A program made the translations under genes and the position numbers. DNA of 64,000 nucleotides from Cotesia glomerata (Eukaryota; Arthropoda; Insecta; Hymenoptera; Braconidae): contig NC_058160.1 of the NCBI RefSeq assembly GCF_020080835.1, forward strand, positions 15,177,152 to 15,241,151, written 5' to 3'. The notes under the pieces were generated by a model that worked only from the letters and a program-made list of their open reading frames with translations, searched no databases and had not been told where the DNA came from. Position 1 is the first letter of the stretch; each line of letters opens with the position of its first letter. Positions 1 through 9,889 of the stretch are shown piece by piece.

Positions 1-198
1 GTATAGAGAACAAATTTGAAGTAAATCAGTTCATTAGAACTCAAGATATTCTTACCGCCAGCTCGAAAAAAGTAGTTCTGAGAAAAACGCGTTCAAACTT
101 TTGAGACAAGATTTCGACAATTTTACTTGTAGAATGGTACAGAATACTTACATATTTTTAATCGGCGATTCCTGCTCCATATAAGAATCCTTCCTCTA

Positions 199-945
199 CT
201 AAAAAATGCTCATTCTTCGATGTTCTCTTGTGAAGACGTGCAGTTCTACCCTTCTTTGAGCCTCTGAAGCCCGGAATTCCGAGCGCTTGATACGCGCTTC
301 GTCCCGTCTCGCTGCAAAAGCATTAGCTTCTGGGCCAATCGTGATTCCCATAACATCTTAGATTTTTAATATAGGTATAAAACCTTTATTAAAAATACTA
401 ACTGCGAAGAAAGTGGCAATTTCAATTGTCTTCGGTCCAGCGTGAATGTGCTTCGGAGCAAGAGTCCAAATTAACGAATCTAAAGATTCGTTATTATTTT
501 GGGTTTCAGAACCCAAACATCGTTCCAATAAAGAATCAGCTGATAAACTTTCATAAATTGGTTTTATTACTTCTAAAACTTTGTCATTTAGAGGAGGATT
601 TTTGTGGTCAAATTCGTCAATAGTGCCGTCTTCTATTGCCTTCTGATACTTGCACCAACTAGATGAACAATTCATGTGCTGAGGATTTTCGTTAGTAGAA
701 ATTTTATGAAAGTAGGTTGCCCACACATTTCTCTTCATGTCTTCAACAGAATCTGGATTTCGACGAATTGCCAAACCATAATATGAAGACAATTCATTGA
801 TGAGCTTATCAGTGAGTTTACCAGCGCCTTAGCCACCAATACCTTTATTATCTTTTTTTGCTTTACGTAACCGTGAACCCATGCGTTTTTGAACATGCCC
901 AACACACTCCTTTTTTTCTACTACCGGGTTATCATTGTAAGGGTT
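199..945 (-). pseudogene. Mutator-like transposase, C-terminal relic
   Basis: The minus strand encodes one continuous reading frame matching the C-terminal half of the animal Mutator-like transposase domain family (the PF20700 type, recognised from memory). Visible hallmarks, in order, are ECVGHVQKRMGSRLRK (about 910-860), YYGLAIRRN, HKISTNENPQH, SWCKYQ, LLERCLG, ESLDSLIWTLAPK, and a C-terminal GITIGPEANAFAARRDEARI (about 350-290). The frame is kept throughout but is broken by stops at about 829-831 and 358-360, and it ends at 199-201. The N-terminal half is missing. This protein is unrelated to the MULE transposase at 18-23 kb. Dead fragment; family assignment is fairly secure. Confidence 0.8.
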
Positions 946-2136
946 AATATACAATAGATATACAATAGAAAGGGACATAAGTAGGGACTCGGGAACGCCT
1001 ACCGTCTTTTATTAACTTGTAGCGGTCGGACCGGAACCGATGCTGTTTAATTCCTAACTACAATTTACTGGAGTGAGGATATTTCAATTGAATTGTTGTT
1101 TTTGAAGACACAGTAGTAATTTTCACTCTTAACGATTTATTGACAAATACTAATTATTTATGTAAATTTACACACTTTTTGATATGTTTAAAATAATTAT
1201 TGATTAATAAATAATTGATAAATTGTCGATAGATAGATAGTTGATATATTGTCGATTGATAGATAGTTGATATATTGTCGATAGATAGATAGTTGATATA
1301 TTGTCGATTGATAGATAGTTGATATATTGTCGATAGATAGATAGTTGATATATTGTCGATATAGTTGTCTTGTGAGTAGATGACTGACTGAAGAATTTTG
1401 TTTTAAGTGATATAGTCAGAGGTTACAATTTGAGGAAATGAGGAAAGGGTCGATAGGTGTGGTAACGTTATTTGTGCAAAATTATTAGTAGTTGAAAATT
1501 GTAGGCGTAAAGAAATAATTTGAAGGTAGAGATAGTAAGTTAGAAAACAGCTGTTATGCACATGGTTGACAGAAAAATTTCCTCACAGATTAGAAAAAAT
1601 ATTCGTCGTCAGATGCAATAAAAAAGATAATAAAAAAATAAACTCAAGGATACTCAATCCCTAAATTTACGATAGTATTTAAAATTTTAGGCTGAAAGGT
1701 TTAGCCTTAAATGAGATACAGCAAATTCTAAAGAGAAAACTATTTAAAAGAATATTCAATAGCTTAAAGAAAAGAAAATAGGCTTATGACCATAAACGGC
1801 CTAAAATTATTTTCTAATGCTAAAGTTATTCTAATAATAAAAGTTTTAGTTAACAAATGTTCTTATAAATAAAATATGTTTAAAAATTAACAAATTATTT
1901 TTACTGCTAGACGAAACAGATGCCACGTCACTAAAACGGCTATAACTCATAAAATGATAGGAATTTTGAAAAATCCTTTTAATGACATATTTTTGAATAT
2001 CTAAACTTTGAAAATATGAAAAAAAAAAATTTACGAATTTTTCAAAATTCTACAGTAGAATACTCCCTTAAGAACACATATATAAGTACATTTTTTAACA
2101 TAAATTTAATTAAATTAATTTATATTTTATTCTTAA
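946..2136. other. non-coding, AT-rich; one tandem repeat
   Basis: I see no supported gene here. Apart from the tandem repeat at 1218-1361 it is AT-rich sequence with stops in all frames. Confidence 0.6.
1218..1361. repeat. 26-bp tandem repeat
   Basis: About five and a half copies of a 26-bp unit, GATATATTGTCG followed by ATAGATAGATAGTT. Alternate copies carry ATTGATAGATAGTT instead, so there is a 52-bp higher-order period. This is directly readable from the sequence. No function is implied. Confidence 0.9.
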
Positions 2137-2383
2137 TTATGAAGGTTTAATAAGAAATTCGAACTTGTGATAAGCTGTTCCGAAATAATTCAAGTGAAGT
2201 TCTCCTGCTGAGGCCAAATCGATCAGTGAAGTTAACTGTTCTTCATCATCAATAAGCTTCCGGTTGGTTCGATTCGGGAAGTAGATTGAAAACTCGTTTT
2301 CCACAACTCCCAAAATTTTTGGACCAAATTTTGTGTTGACTTTCTTAATTTCCGTGATTTGATAAATTCTACCCAATTGCAGT
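2137..2383 (-). CDS. N-terminally truncated small hypothetical protein
   Basis: An open frame of about 80 codons starts mid-frame at the end of the neighbouring LTR (2384) and runs to a stop at 2137. The segment GRIYQITEIKKVNTKFGP and the later IYFPNRTNRK resemble a small beta-rich domain seen in repeat-associated invertebrate ORFs; a single-strand-binding-like OB fold is possible, but this is a weak recollection. No ATG lies at the start of the open frame: it is entered directly from LTR sequence, so an upstream part was probably cut off by the LTR element. Function unknown. Confidence 0.35.
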
Positions 2384-3402
2384 TGTTATATCCGAAGGCG
2401 TTAAAAATGCGGTAGCGAAGTAACGGTGGAGGATCGGACTAACTATTAAGAATACACAACGAGGGGTTTTAATTCTCGTTGTTAAATTATTTGTTGTGGG
2501 AGCTTTCGAGAGACGAAATACCACGCCTTTTGAAGAGACTGAGAATTTTCGTAGAGATTTGATTTTCTTGAATTTAATAAATTACTTTCCACTTACCGTT
2601 AGATGACTTGTTCCTTACTGATCCGGGCCTTGAAGGGCGGCTGGAAGCGCTCTCGAGTCTGGATGTTGAATTTGAGGGCCAGGAATGGATGATCAAGGGC
2701 TGCTTTCTCGGTAAAGAACGACTCGAGATTCGTGTAGTTGGTCTTTATTAAAACAGCAGCAATCAGGAAGTTACACGTTTCACAATAATTTTATATAACA
2801 CTTATAAACTACTTATTGAAATTTTACACTTTAATTTACGGTTAACGTCTTTCCAGTTTCCCGCAGGAAAAAGTGCGTAACTGACCGAATAATAACTAAA
2901 CTTAACGGATTCAAACCGATGTAAATGCGGAGCAAATTAAACGGTTAATCCCTTATATTAATAAACTTATCTATTTTACGTCTGCCGGATGACCGAGACC
3001 CGCTTGAACTAAGTGCAGCGCAAATTAAAACAAAAGCCCTTACAGACGACGGCCCGCTTTAACTAAGTGCAGTGCAAATTAATTAAAAGACCTGAATTTA
3101 ATTTTATCACGTTCGCCGTACAAACGGGGACCCGCATGATCTGAGTGCAGCGCAAATTAAATCAAAAGCCTCTACGAACGTGGGCCAGTTAACGAAGATA
3201 CTTGAATTGAAATAGTTAAAAGACGTTGGGCGGTGGTTGCCGCCTCTTTTAAAAGTTCCCGCTGCTTAGCTTGCAGAAATCCCCATCGGTCAGTCGGCAG
3301 TCGTAACGATATTAATTTTAAGGTGGTTTTCGCGCATAGGTGGGTCTTCCATCTAAAGCGGGAATTTTAAATAAAAAGAAAAATTTTCGGGCGGACATAA
3401 CA
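2384..3402 (-). mobile_element. gypsy-type LTR (3' LTR of the minus-strand element)
   Basis: Read on the minus strand it starts TGTTATGTCC at 3402 and ends GGATATAACA at 2384, which are near-perfect inverted termini. Its start and last ~230 bp align by eye with the LTR at 54798-55773, so the two belong to one clade. It is preceded on the minus strand by a purine tract (3403-3411), as expected for a 3' LTR. The bases outside (GCAGT on one side) do not match the internal side, so this is not a clean solo LTR. The U3 part carries three tandem copies of a GTGCAGCGCAAATTAA-type block. Confidence 0.8.
2996..3180 (-). repeat. LTR U3 tandem blocks
   Basis: Three spaced copies of a block around ACCCGC-TGAACTAAGTGCAG-GCAAATTAA lie at about 2997-3045, 3051-3085 and 3129-3175. 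On the element's own strand the core is TTTAATTTGC-CTGCACTTA. The same core recurs in the LTR at 54.8-55.8 kb. It is a candidate promoter or enhancer element of the LTR by position only. Confidence 0.6.
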
Positions 3403-3411
3403 TTCCCCCGG
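3403..3411 (-). promoter_or_regulatory. polypurine tract before 3' LTR
   Basis: On the minus strand CCGGGGGAA directly abuts the LTR start TGTTATG. This is the expected position and composition of a plus-strand DNA primer for an LTR element on the minus strand. Confidence 0.65.
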
Positions 3412-5392
3412 AAAGCGAGAGGGTAAGAATGCCCACTTGCTTTCCTTATGTCTACCTCGCCTATAAGCGATAACCACTTACATCATGAATATATAATTTT
3501 TGTAATAAAAGGTATTGATACTTAATATAAATTACGTTATCATATGGTGTTCGTATAGTGGAGATGGAGAGAGTAGTGTATTGGTCATAGGGAGTTGATA
3601 TGAGATTAATTACAGCGACGGTCGGTAATTAGGCATTTTTTGCGCATGTTTTTTTTTTTGTTTGAAAGAAAAAAAAATTTCCAATCCCCCTTTTTTTTTT
3701 GTTATTATTTATTATTAATTAATTAATTAATTATTATTATTATTATTATTATTTATTATTTAATATTCAATTATTCCTTTATGAATTATTAATTATTATT
3801 ATTTATTGTGTAGATGTTAGTGAATCTACCGTAAACCGGTCTTACTCCGAGCATGCGCGTGGGAGTAGCGCGGGAGACTAGTAGTCGGCTTAGGGGATAA
3901 TGCATGCTACAACTTGCCTAATTATCGACCCAGTACGGATATGGTAATTAGTCCGTTCATTGATCAATGTGCAGTAGATCCCGTGGTAATTAGGTCGCTG
4001 TCGAGCGTTACTAGATGGCTCGCAATGCCCTATTTCTCTGTCGATCTCTCGGTACACAACGTTTTAGAATTAGTTATGATTATTAACATTAATTTTAAAT
4101 TAAATCAAATGCATAATAGTAAATAAGTTTTTAATTTAATGAGAGCTGCTTCATATAGAAATTTCCCTATAATTGTAAAAAAAAAAATTTAAAGCAGCTT
4201 GTTCTATTTGTAATTAAATTTTCGAGTTTTTTTTTTTTTTTTTCATAGTATTTTATTGTGCGATGTATGTAATTTTTGCCGCGTAAGCGAAATTTTATTC
4301 TCTCATTCATTTGAGATGTGGCATATGTCATAAAAAGAAATATTTATCTTATAATATACATTGCGAATGATAGAATTTACGGTGATAAAAATAAAAAAAA
4401 ATTATAAAATTTCAGTTTAATTAGAAAAATTTTAATTTAAGTGCTGCTCTATCTCGTCCCCTCAAGAGCGGAAATGTCTAAAATTTTCGCTCGTGGTATC
4501 GACGTAGCTGCGATTTAAAATAAAATTTTTCTTTGTTATTTCGCCTTCGAGATATCTGTACGTCACTTTTATTAGCTTGTTTAAGAAGGAAAAAAAAAGT
4601 TTTTGATTTAAACAAAAGGAAGTATATATATAAAAAAAAAAAAAATTTTAATCGTACTTTTGTGATCTAGCGGTTTTGTGGGAAAAGCTGATTTTTTTCG
4701 CTGTGATTCTGGGATCATTGTTGGAACGGTGTAAGAAGTGCAATAACTTCAGAGCGTTTTTTTTTTTTTTTTTTTTTGTGGAATTATTTCATTCCTGATA
4801 CACAGTAGTTTTTGGAGAAATCTTTATGTAAAAATAAAGTTCTGAATCCTCTGTCATCTAATTACCTATTAAATTACCAGGTAAGTATGGTGATAAAAGG
4901 TAATTATTTACGGTTGATTTTATTCTTTGAGAGTTATTAGCATCAACTTACTGTTCTCTCTTTCCCATAGGTGACCATTATATTTCGAGGGTTTGTTGCT
5001 GTTTCTCTATAATGGCTGGGTATTCAGCGATTCTCAAGATCTGTTTTCAGTGGTGACGTTTCTAAAGGTAACGACCTTTTCAATAATTAGAAAAAGAAAT
5101 CAGGATTCAATTATATATAAAAAAAATTTTGAAAAAGGATTATTTATAGTGTTTTGGCAATTTACGTAAGTAAGTAAAATTTGTATTAATTAATGCTCGT
5201 ACAGAAATCTCGAGATCAGAATTTCTCTCTCTTTTTTTTTTTTCTATTTCGCGTCTTAAATGAATTAAATTTTTATATTAGCGGGTGACTGTTCTTTGGT
5301 TCTTTTTAGAATTTGATTTATTATTTATTAATATACTTTTTGCCAAGGACGAATCACCTGCTCTTCCTTATAGTAACTAATATATTATTGAC
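3403..5392 (-). other. 3' untranslated region of the env element
   Basis: About 2 kb between the env stop and the 3' LTR, rich in A/T runs and TTA/ATT microsatellite (about 3700-3800). A short open frame on the plus strand at 3914-4126 has no support. Such a long 3' region is unusual for a gypsy element and may hide further unrecognised insertions. Confidence 0.5.
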
Positions 5393-6871
5393 TTATCTAG
5401 GATATTTATTGTGATACTGGAATTTGCTGAGTTGGAAAGATTTTACTCCTGACTTTGAAAATTCTTCGGTGTCCGTAGAGATGTCCTTGGATGAAGTTGA
5501 AATGCTCGCTTGAGTTGTGGGTGATGTGCAGACTGGTGGCTGTCTCTTCTCTGGTGCTGGCGTCTTGATGGTATATGTAATTTCATTTAATTCTGTAGTA
5601 GGGCCTTTTACTGGTTCCTTTTCTTTTTTCCAGGTTTTCCTCCATGCCAGTAGGTAGCCAGGGAAAATTCTCCAGCTGCAGACTGCACCGACGGCGAAGA
5701 CTATTCCTAGAATGCTGATTGCTGAACCGACTGCTAATTTCCGGTGTAAGTTGTCTTCTTGGTGGTCTAGTGCAACTATGGACATCTTCTCTTCGTTTTC
5801 GGACAATCCTTGACCCCATGGCGCGAATTCATCCGTAATTGCTACTGCATCTTTGCTGTCCTTTAGTAGTAAAGTTGGAGTCTGAACTGCTAGACTTGAA
5901 TTTAAAGTTTTTAGGTTCAGGTTAATCTGGGGAATTATGTATTCGATTTCCGTGATGTCTTGGCTAAAACCATGGAATGAAAATTCGTTACATTTTACCC
6001 TGCAACCAGGTTCTAGTTGAATGACGCCGGTACCATTAATGGTTGTGGTTTGCATAGGTTGGTTTTTGCATGACCATACTAGTTTTTCAGTTTTGCATGT
6101 GGAGTATGCCCATGTGTTCTTTGCATTAATTTTGCTCCACGTCAATACACATTTCGGTATAATTCTTACGTTGCAGTTTCGGAGTATGGTTTCTTTCGGA
6201 TCCATCAGCATTTTCATCTCGCAGTCTACTTGTGGATTTTCGGTCGTTGATTTAATTGGAGTTTCTGGTGAGCAAACTAGATCCTGTTGGATAGCCTTGC
6301 ATTTTTTTATAAATTCGTCATCATTGAGGAAGTAATTTTGGTGGTCCAGATCAGTAAATAAATATTTACTTGATGGCAAGATCGTGAGCGTTGATAGTTT
6401 GTCTCCCAGGAACTCTGGTTTCGGTAAAGGCTTTAGTTCGTAGCTAAGCCAAGGCATTTTACTGAGCAAGGGTACAGTGATGATTATTAAGAAGCGACCG
6501 TTTGCTCTGCCTGTTTCTATTCTGGATACCCGTGATAGAGCAGGGATGTCCATACGGTCGAGAGGCTGAGGCAGGTTAAGATGCGGATGTTTTGCCATCA
6601 TGTCGAGTGTGGCTTGATGAAGCTGTTTAGCGGAGATGCTCATGTATGATGCTCTGCCCAATTGCGCTTCTTCAATTGCTCTTTCAGCGTCATTTCTCAG
6701 CTGATGAGTGAGTACTTGAACTGCTTCGTCTCCTATTAGACAGAACATGTGAATACGCCTGATGTTCCTGAGCTCCATGGTCATAGAGTGCTGCATTTTA
6801 TCGGCTTCCTGGCTCAGTGTCTCGATTCTCTTGGATATGTTATTCTCGTGTCGAAGGATTTGATTGATGTC
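5393..6871 (-). pseudogene. env: env, C-terminal part (fragment 3 of 3)
   Basis: Open frame of about 490 codons encoding the ectodomain remainder and membrane anchor of a retroelement envelope protein. Visible are an N-terminal coiled-coil-like stretch (EADKMQHSMTMELRN), several Cys residues in the middle, one strong hydrophobic segment near 5735-5655 (LAVGSAISILGIVFAVGA) followed by a basic tail, and a Ser/Thr/Pro-rich cytoplasmic end. The layout fits the F-protein-like envelopes of insect errantiviruses. The apparent start upstream lies in MULE terminal sequence and is not real; the true upstream part is at 37077-37408. Broken by insertion. Confidence 0.75.
6863..6871. repeat. MULE target-site duplication, left
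   Basis: ATTGATGTC. Its partner at 37077-37085 differs at one position. Confidence 0.8.
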
Positions 6872-8295
6872 GGAAGTGTCTATAGACACCAGACACGGGA
6901 ATCCCGAAGACATAAAATTACAGACACGGAAAAGTTACAGAAACGGATAAATTAAAAAAAATCCCGTTTATATAATTAGAAACACGTTAACAATTTGACA
7001 CTAAAAACCCGGCTGTTCGTTTAATGCACACGGATTAACTTAAAAAAACAGTATTTATACACAGACGGAGTTACAATCCATGTGAACCAAATGACACACA
7101 AAAAACACGGTGTCTCTTAAACATACGGACGGACACTTATAAACGAAATGACAAACTAATAACACGGGAATTCATTAAATACACGTAAAGTCGTAAAGAA
7201 ACGGTATTTTTACACACACGGAAAAAATTGATAAAAAAACGGAAAGACACACTAAAAACACGGTGATTGTTTAAATACACGTGAAGTCTTTAATGAATGG
7301 TATTTTTACACATACGGAGAAAAGTTATAAAGGAGCGGAAAACACACGCTAAAAACACGGTAATTCTTTAAATACACGGAAAGTCTTGAAGAAACGATAT
7401 TTCTTTTACCCACGAGAAAAATCATAAATAAACGGAATGGTACACTAAAAACACGGTGATTCATTAAATACACGGAAAGTCTTAAAGAAACGATATTTCT
7501 TTTACCCACGAGAAAAATCATAAATAAACGGAATGGCACACTAAAAACACGGTGACTTATTAAATACACGGAAAGTCTTAAAGAAGCGGTATTTTTATAC
7601 AAACGGAAAAAATTATAAATAAAGTCAATGGCACACTAAAAAAACGGTGATTCATTAAATACACGGAAAGTCTTAAAGAAACGATATTTCTTTTACCCAC
7701 GAGAAAAATCATAAATAAACGGAATGGCACACTAAAAACACGGTGACTTATTAAATACACGGAAAGTCTTAAAGAAGCGGTATTTTTATACAAACGGAAA
7801 AAATTATAAATAAAGTCAATGGCACACTAAAAACACGGTGATTCATTAAATACACGGAAAGTCTTAAAGAAACGATATTTCTTTTACCCACGAGAAAAAT
7901 CATAAATAAACGGAATGGCACACTAAAAACACGGTGATTCATTAAATACACGGAAAATCTTGAAGAAGCGGTATTTTTATACACACGGATAAAATTATAA
8001 ATGAAGGCAATGGCACACTAAAAATACGGTGACTTATTAAATACACGGAAAGTCTTAAAGAAGCGGTATTTTTATACAAACGGAAAAAATTATAAATAAA
8101 GTCAATGGCACACTAAAAACACGGTGATTCATTAAATACCCGTAAAGTATTAAAACATGCGGTATTCTCACACATACGTAAATGGTTATTCATCAACCGA
8201 ATGACACACTGAAAAAACGGTGTCGTGTTAAATACGTGGAATTTCTGTAGATAACTCTTTATAGAAGATGTACAAATGCCTGTATAAAATCTGTA
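6872..8295 (+). repeat. MULE left terminal inverted repeat
   Basis: About 1.4 kb inverted relative to 35082-37076. It consists of diverging copies of a unit containing CACGGAAAGTCTTAAAGAA, GGTATTTTTATAC or CGATATTTCTTTTACCC, and GGCACACTAAAAACACGGTG. The best conserved ~96-bp units fill about 7280-8150, with more diverged copies outside. The inner end is ATAAAATCTGTA, directly followed by the inserted element at 8296. Confidence 0.85.
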
Positions 8296-8309
8296 CACGG
8301 AAAGAAAAT

Positions 8310-8570
8310 TATGGGAACTATTCCTATACCATTATCGGAATGGTTCCCATAATGCTATTGGAATAATTCCTATTCTATTATAGGAACTATTCCTATATCG
8401 TTTTGGGAACTAATCCCATAATATTATGGGAACCATTCCTATAATATTATAGGAATGGTTCCCATAATGCTATAGGAATCATTCCTATAGGACTATGGGA
8501 ATGATTCCCATAATTTATGAGAACCATTCCCATAATAGTATAGGAATGGTTCCCACAATATATAGGTTTA
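8310..8570. repeat. tandem GGGAA/TTCCC palindromes (left block)
   Basis: Repeated short hairpin units such as TATGGGAACCATTCCTATAA and GGAATGGTTCCCATAA. Nearly every 25-30 bp can fold. The counterpart block is at 15225-15550, on both sides of the sequence gap. Confidence 0.8.
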
Positions 8571-8689
8571 AATCTTACGCGGAAAAAACAAATTGGGGCT
8601 ACCACATGATACATTCCTGTGGAAGATTCATGTGGCAGGCTATAATGGTTAAAAAAACTATAATAATAATTAAATAATAATTTATATTT

Positions 8690-9148
8690 TTAAGAGAATA
8701 AGAACAATTTTGTCTCCTGGTCACATGATGGAATCGATTTTTTAGTGAAATTAAGTGTCATTGTAAAGGACATGACTTGAATTTGTCCCTTTTCAAGGTT
8801 TCATATCATTCTCGTCAATAGTCAATTTATGATGATAGATATTTAGGTTGCATTCGAAAATGCTCTATCTCTAGATCCATAATTAAGAAATGACCTTGTA
8901 TCTTGTGAGTAACATCGGGATGAGCTTATATCTTCAAAAATGTCAATAGTTTACCAGATACAAGGTTATTTCTTCATTATGTATCTAGACACAGAGTATT
9001 TTCGAATGCAGCCTAAATTCTTATTATAATAAATTGATTATTGGTGAGAATGTTATGAAACCTTGAAAAGGCACAACTCCAAGCAAAAACTCATTTTATC
9101 ACATAAATATACTGGCCACAAAATTTTCCTTATTCTCTTAACAATATA
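8690..9148. repeat. foldback (long inverted repeat)
   Basis: Two arms of about 220 bp in inverted orientation. Examples are AGAGAATAAGAACAATTTTG against its counterpart in CAAAATTTTCCTTATTCTCT, and TTCAAGGTTTCATA at ~8800 against TATGAAACCTTGAA at ~9053. The arms have diverged by several substitutions. Confidence 0.75.
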
Positions 9149-9160
9149 GATTATTATTAT

Positions 9161-9856
9161 TGAATAATTACAGAAAAGAGCTTAAAAAAGCGGGGATCAG
9201 GTTTGGGGGTTGGATATCTCAATTAAAACGCGTAATTTATTATCATCAAAAAATAACACTAGTACTTATTTACATTACTCACACTCAATATTTCAATATT
9301 TTTACATTAATAGCGGATTGTTAAGGATAAAAGCGGATTTTGTAAAATGTTACAGCGTGGTTTGCAAAAGTTTAGAAGCCGGCTGACACCGTGGTTGAAC
9401 ACTTTGCCGGCACTGAAAAGCGGTGAAATAAAATGCACTGTTAACACAATTTTACCTTATAACAAATTAAAGCGAATTATTAGCGGTTAATTCTTAAGCA
9501 GCTTTAAATTATAAAATTAAGCGAAATGCGATTTATTAACAAAAAAGCGAAAGTAAAAGAAATACTAATGGCGACTTGATGCAGCGAAAGCGTAGAAGCG
9601 AAAGATAATAACAATAGTCCAAGTCTTCTTCCCTTCGTTGAGTTGGGGAAGAAGCGCTATTGCGCATATGTCTGTGGGGAGCTGATCAGCCAATAAAGCG
9701 GTCGATTCATGACGATGATCGAGAGTAAGCTGATTTCTCCATTGGCGGTTCGATTTTGCGGGTGAAACTACCGCGTGGACAGGTGCGCGTCTCTGGAATT
9801 TGGGAGTCCCCCCAGAGCGAGTGCTAATCGCTACTGGGCCTTTGTTCACCGGAACA
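9161..9856 (-). repeat. BEL 3' LTR
   Basis: On the minus strand it starts TGTTCCGGTGAAC (9856) and ends CTGTAATTATTCA (9161). The purine stretch GGGGAGAAA lies directly upstream on the minus strand (9857-9865), a suitable polypurine tract. About 50 bp longer than its partner, almost entirely through scattered one- to few-base indels. Confidence 0.85.
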
Positions 9857-9889
9857 TTTCTCCCCGGGTTGGCGGCTGCAAGTCGACAA

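Noticed and set aside
3914..4126. 70-codon plus-strand ORF
   Set aside because: Antisense to the 3' untranslated region of the env element; no recognisable similarity.
6872..6913. Start of the C-terminal env ORF (MSSGFPCLVSIDTS)
   Set aside because: These codons come from the MULE terminus; the real env continues from 37077.
7306..7984. Several 70-98-codon minus-strand ORFs repeating LRLSVYLMNHRVFSV-like words, with mirror copies at 36060-36642
   Set aside because: They are translations of the ~96-bp tandem units of the MULE arms. The same unit is open by chance in one frame; there is no gene.
7280..8150. Regular array that might be taken for CRISPR
   Set aside because: The whole ~96-bp unit repeats with no unique spacers, and the context is an insect transposon terminus.
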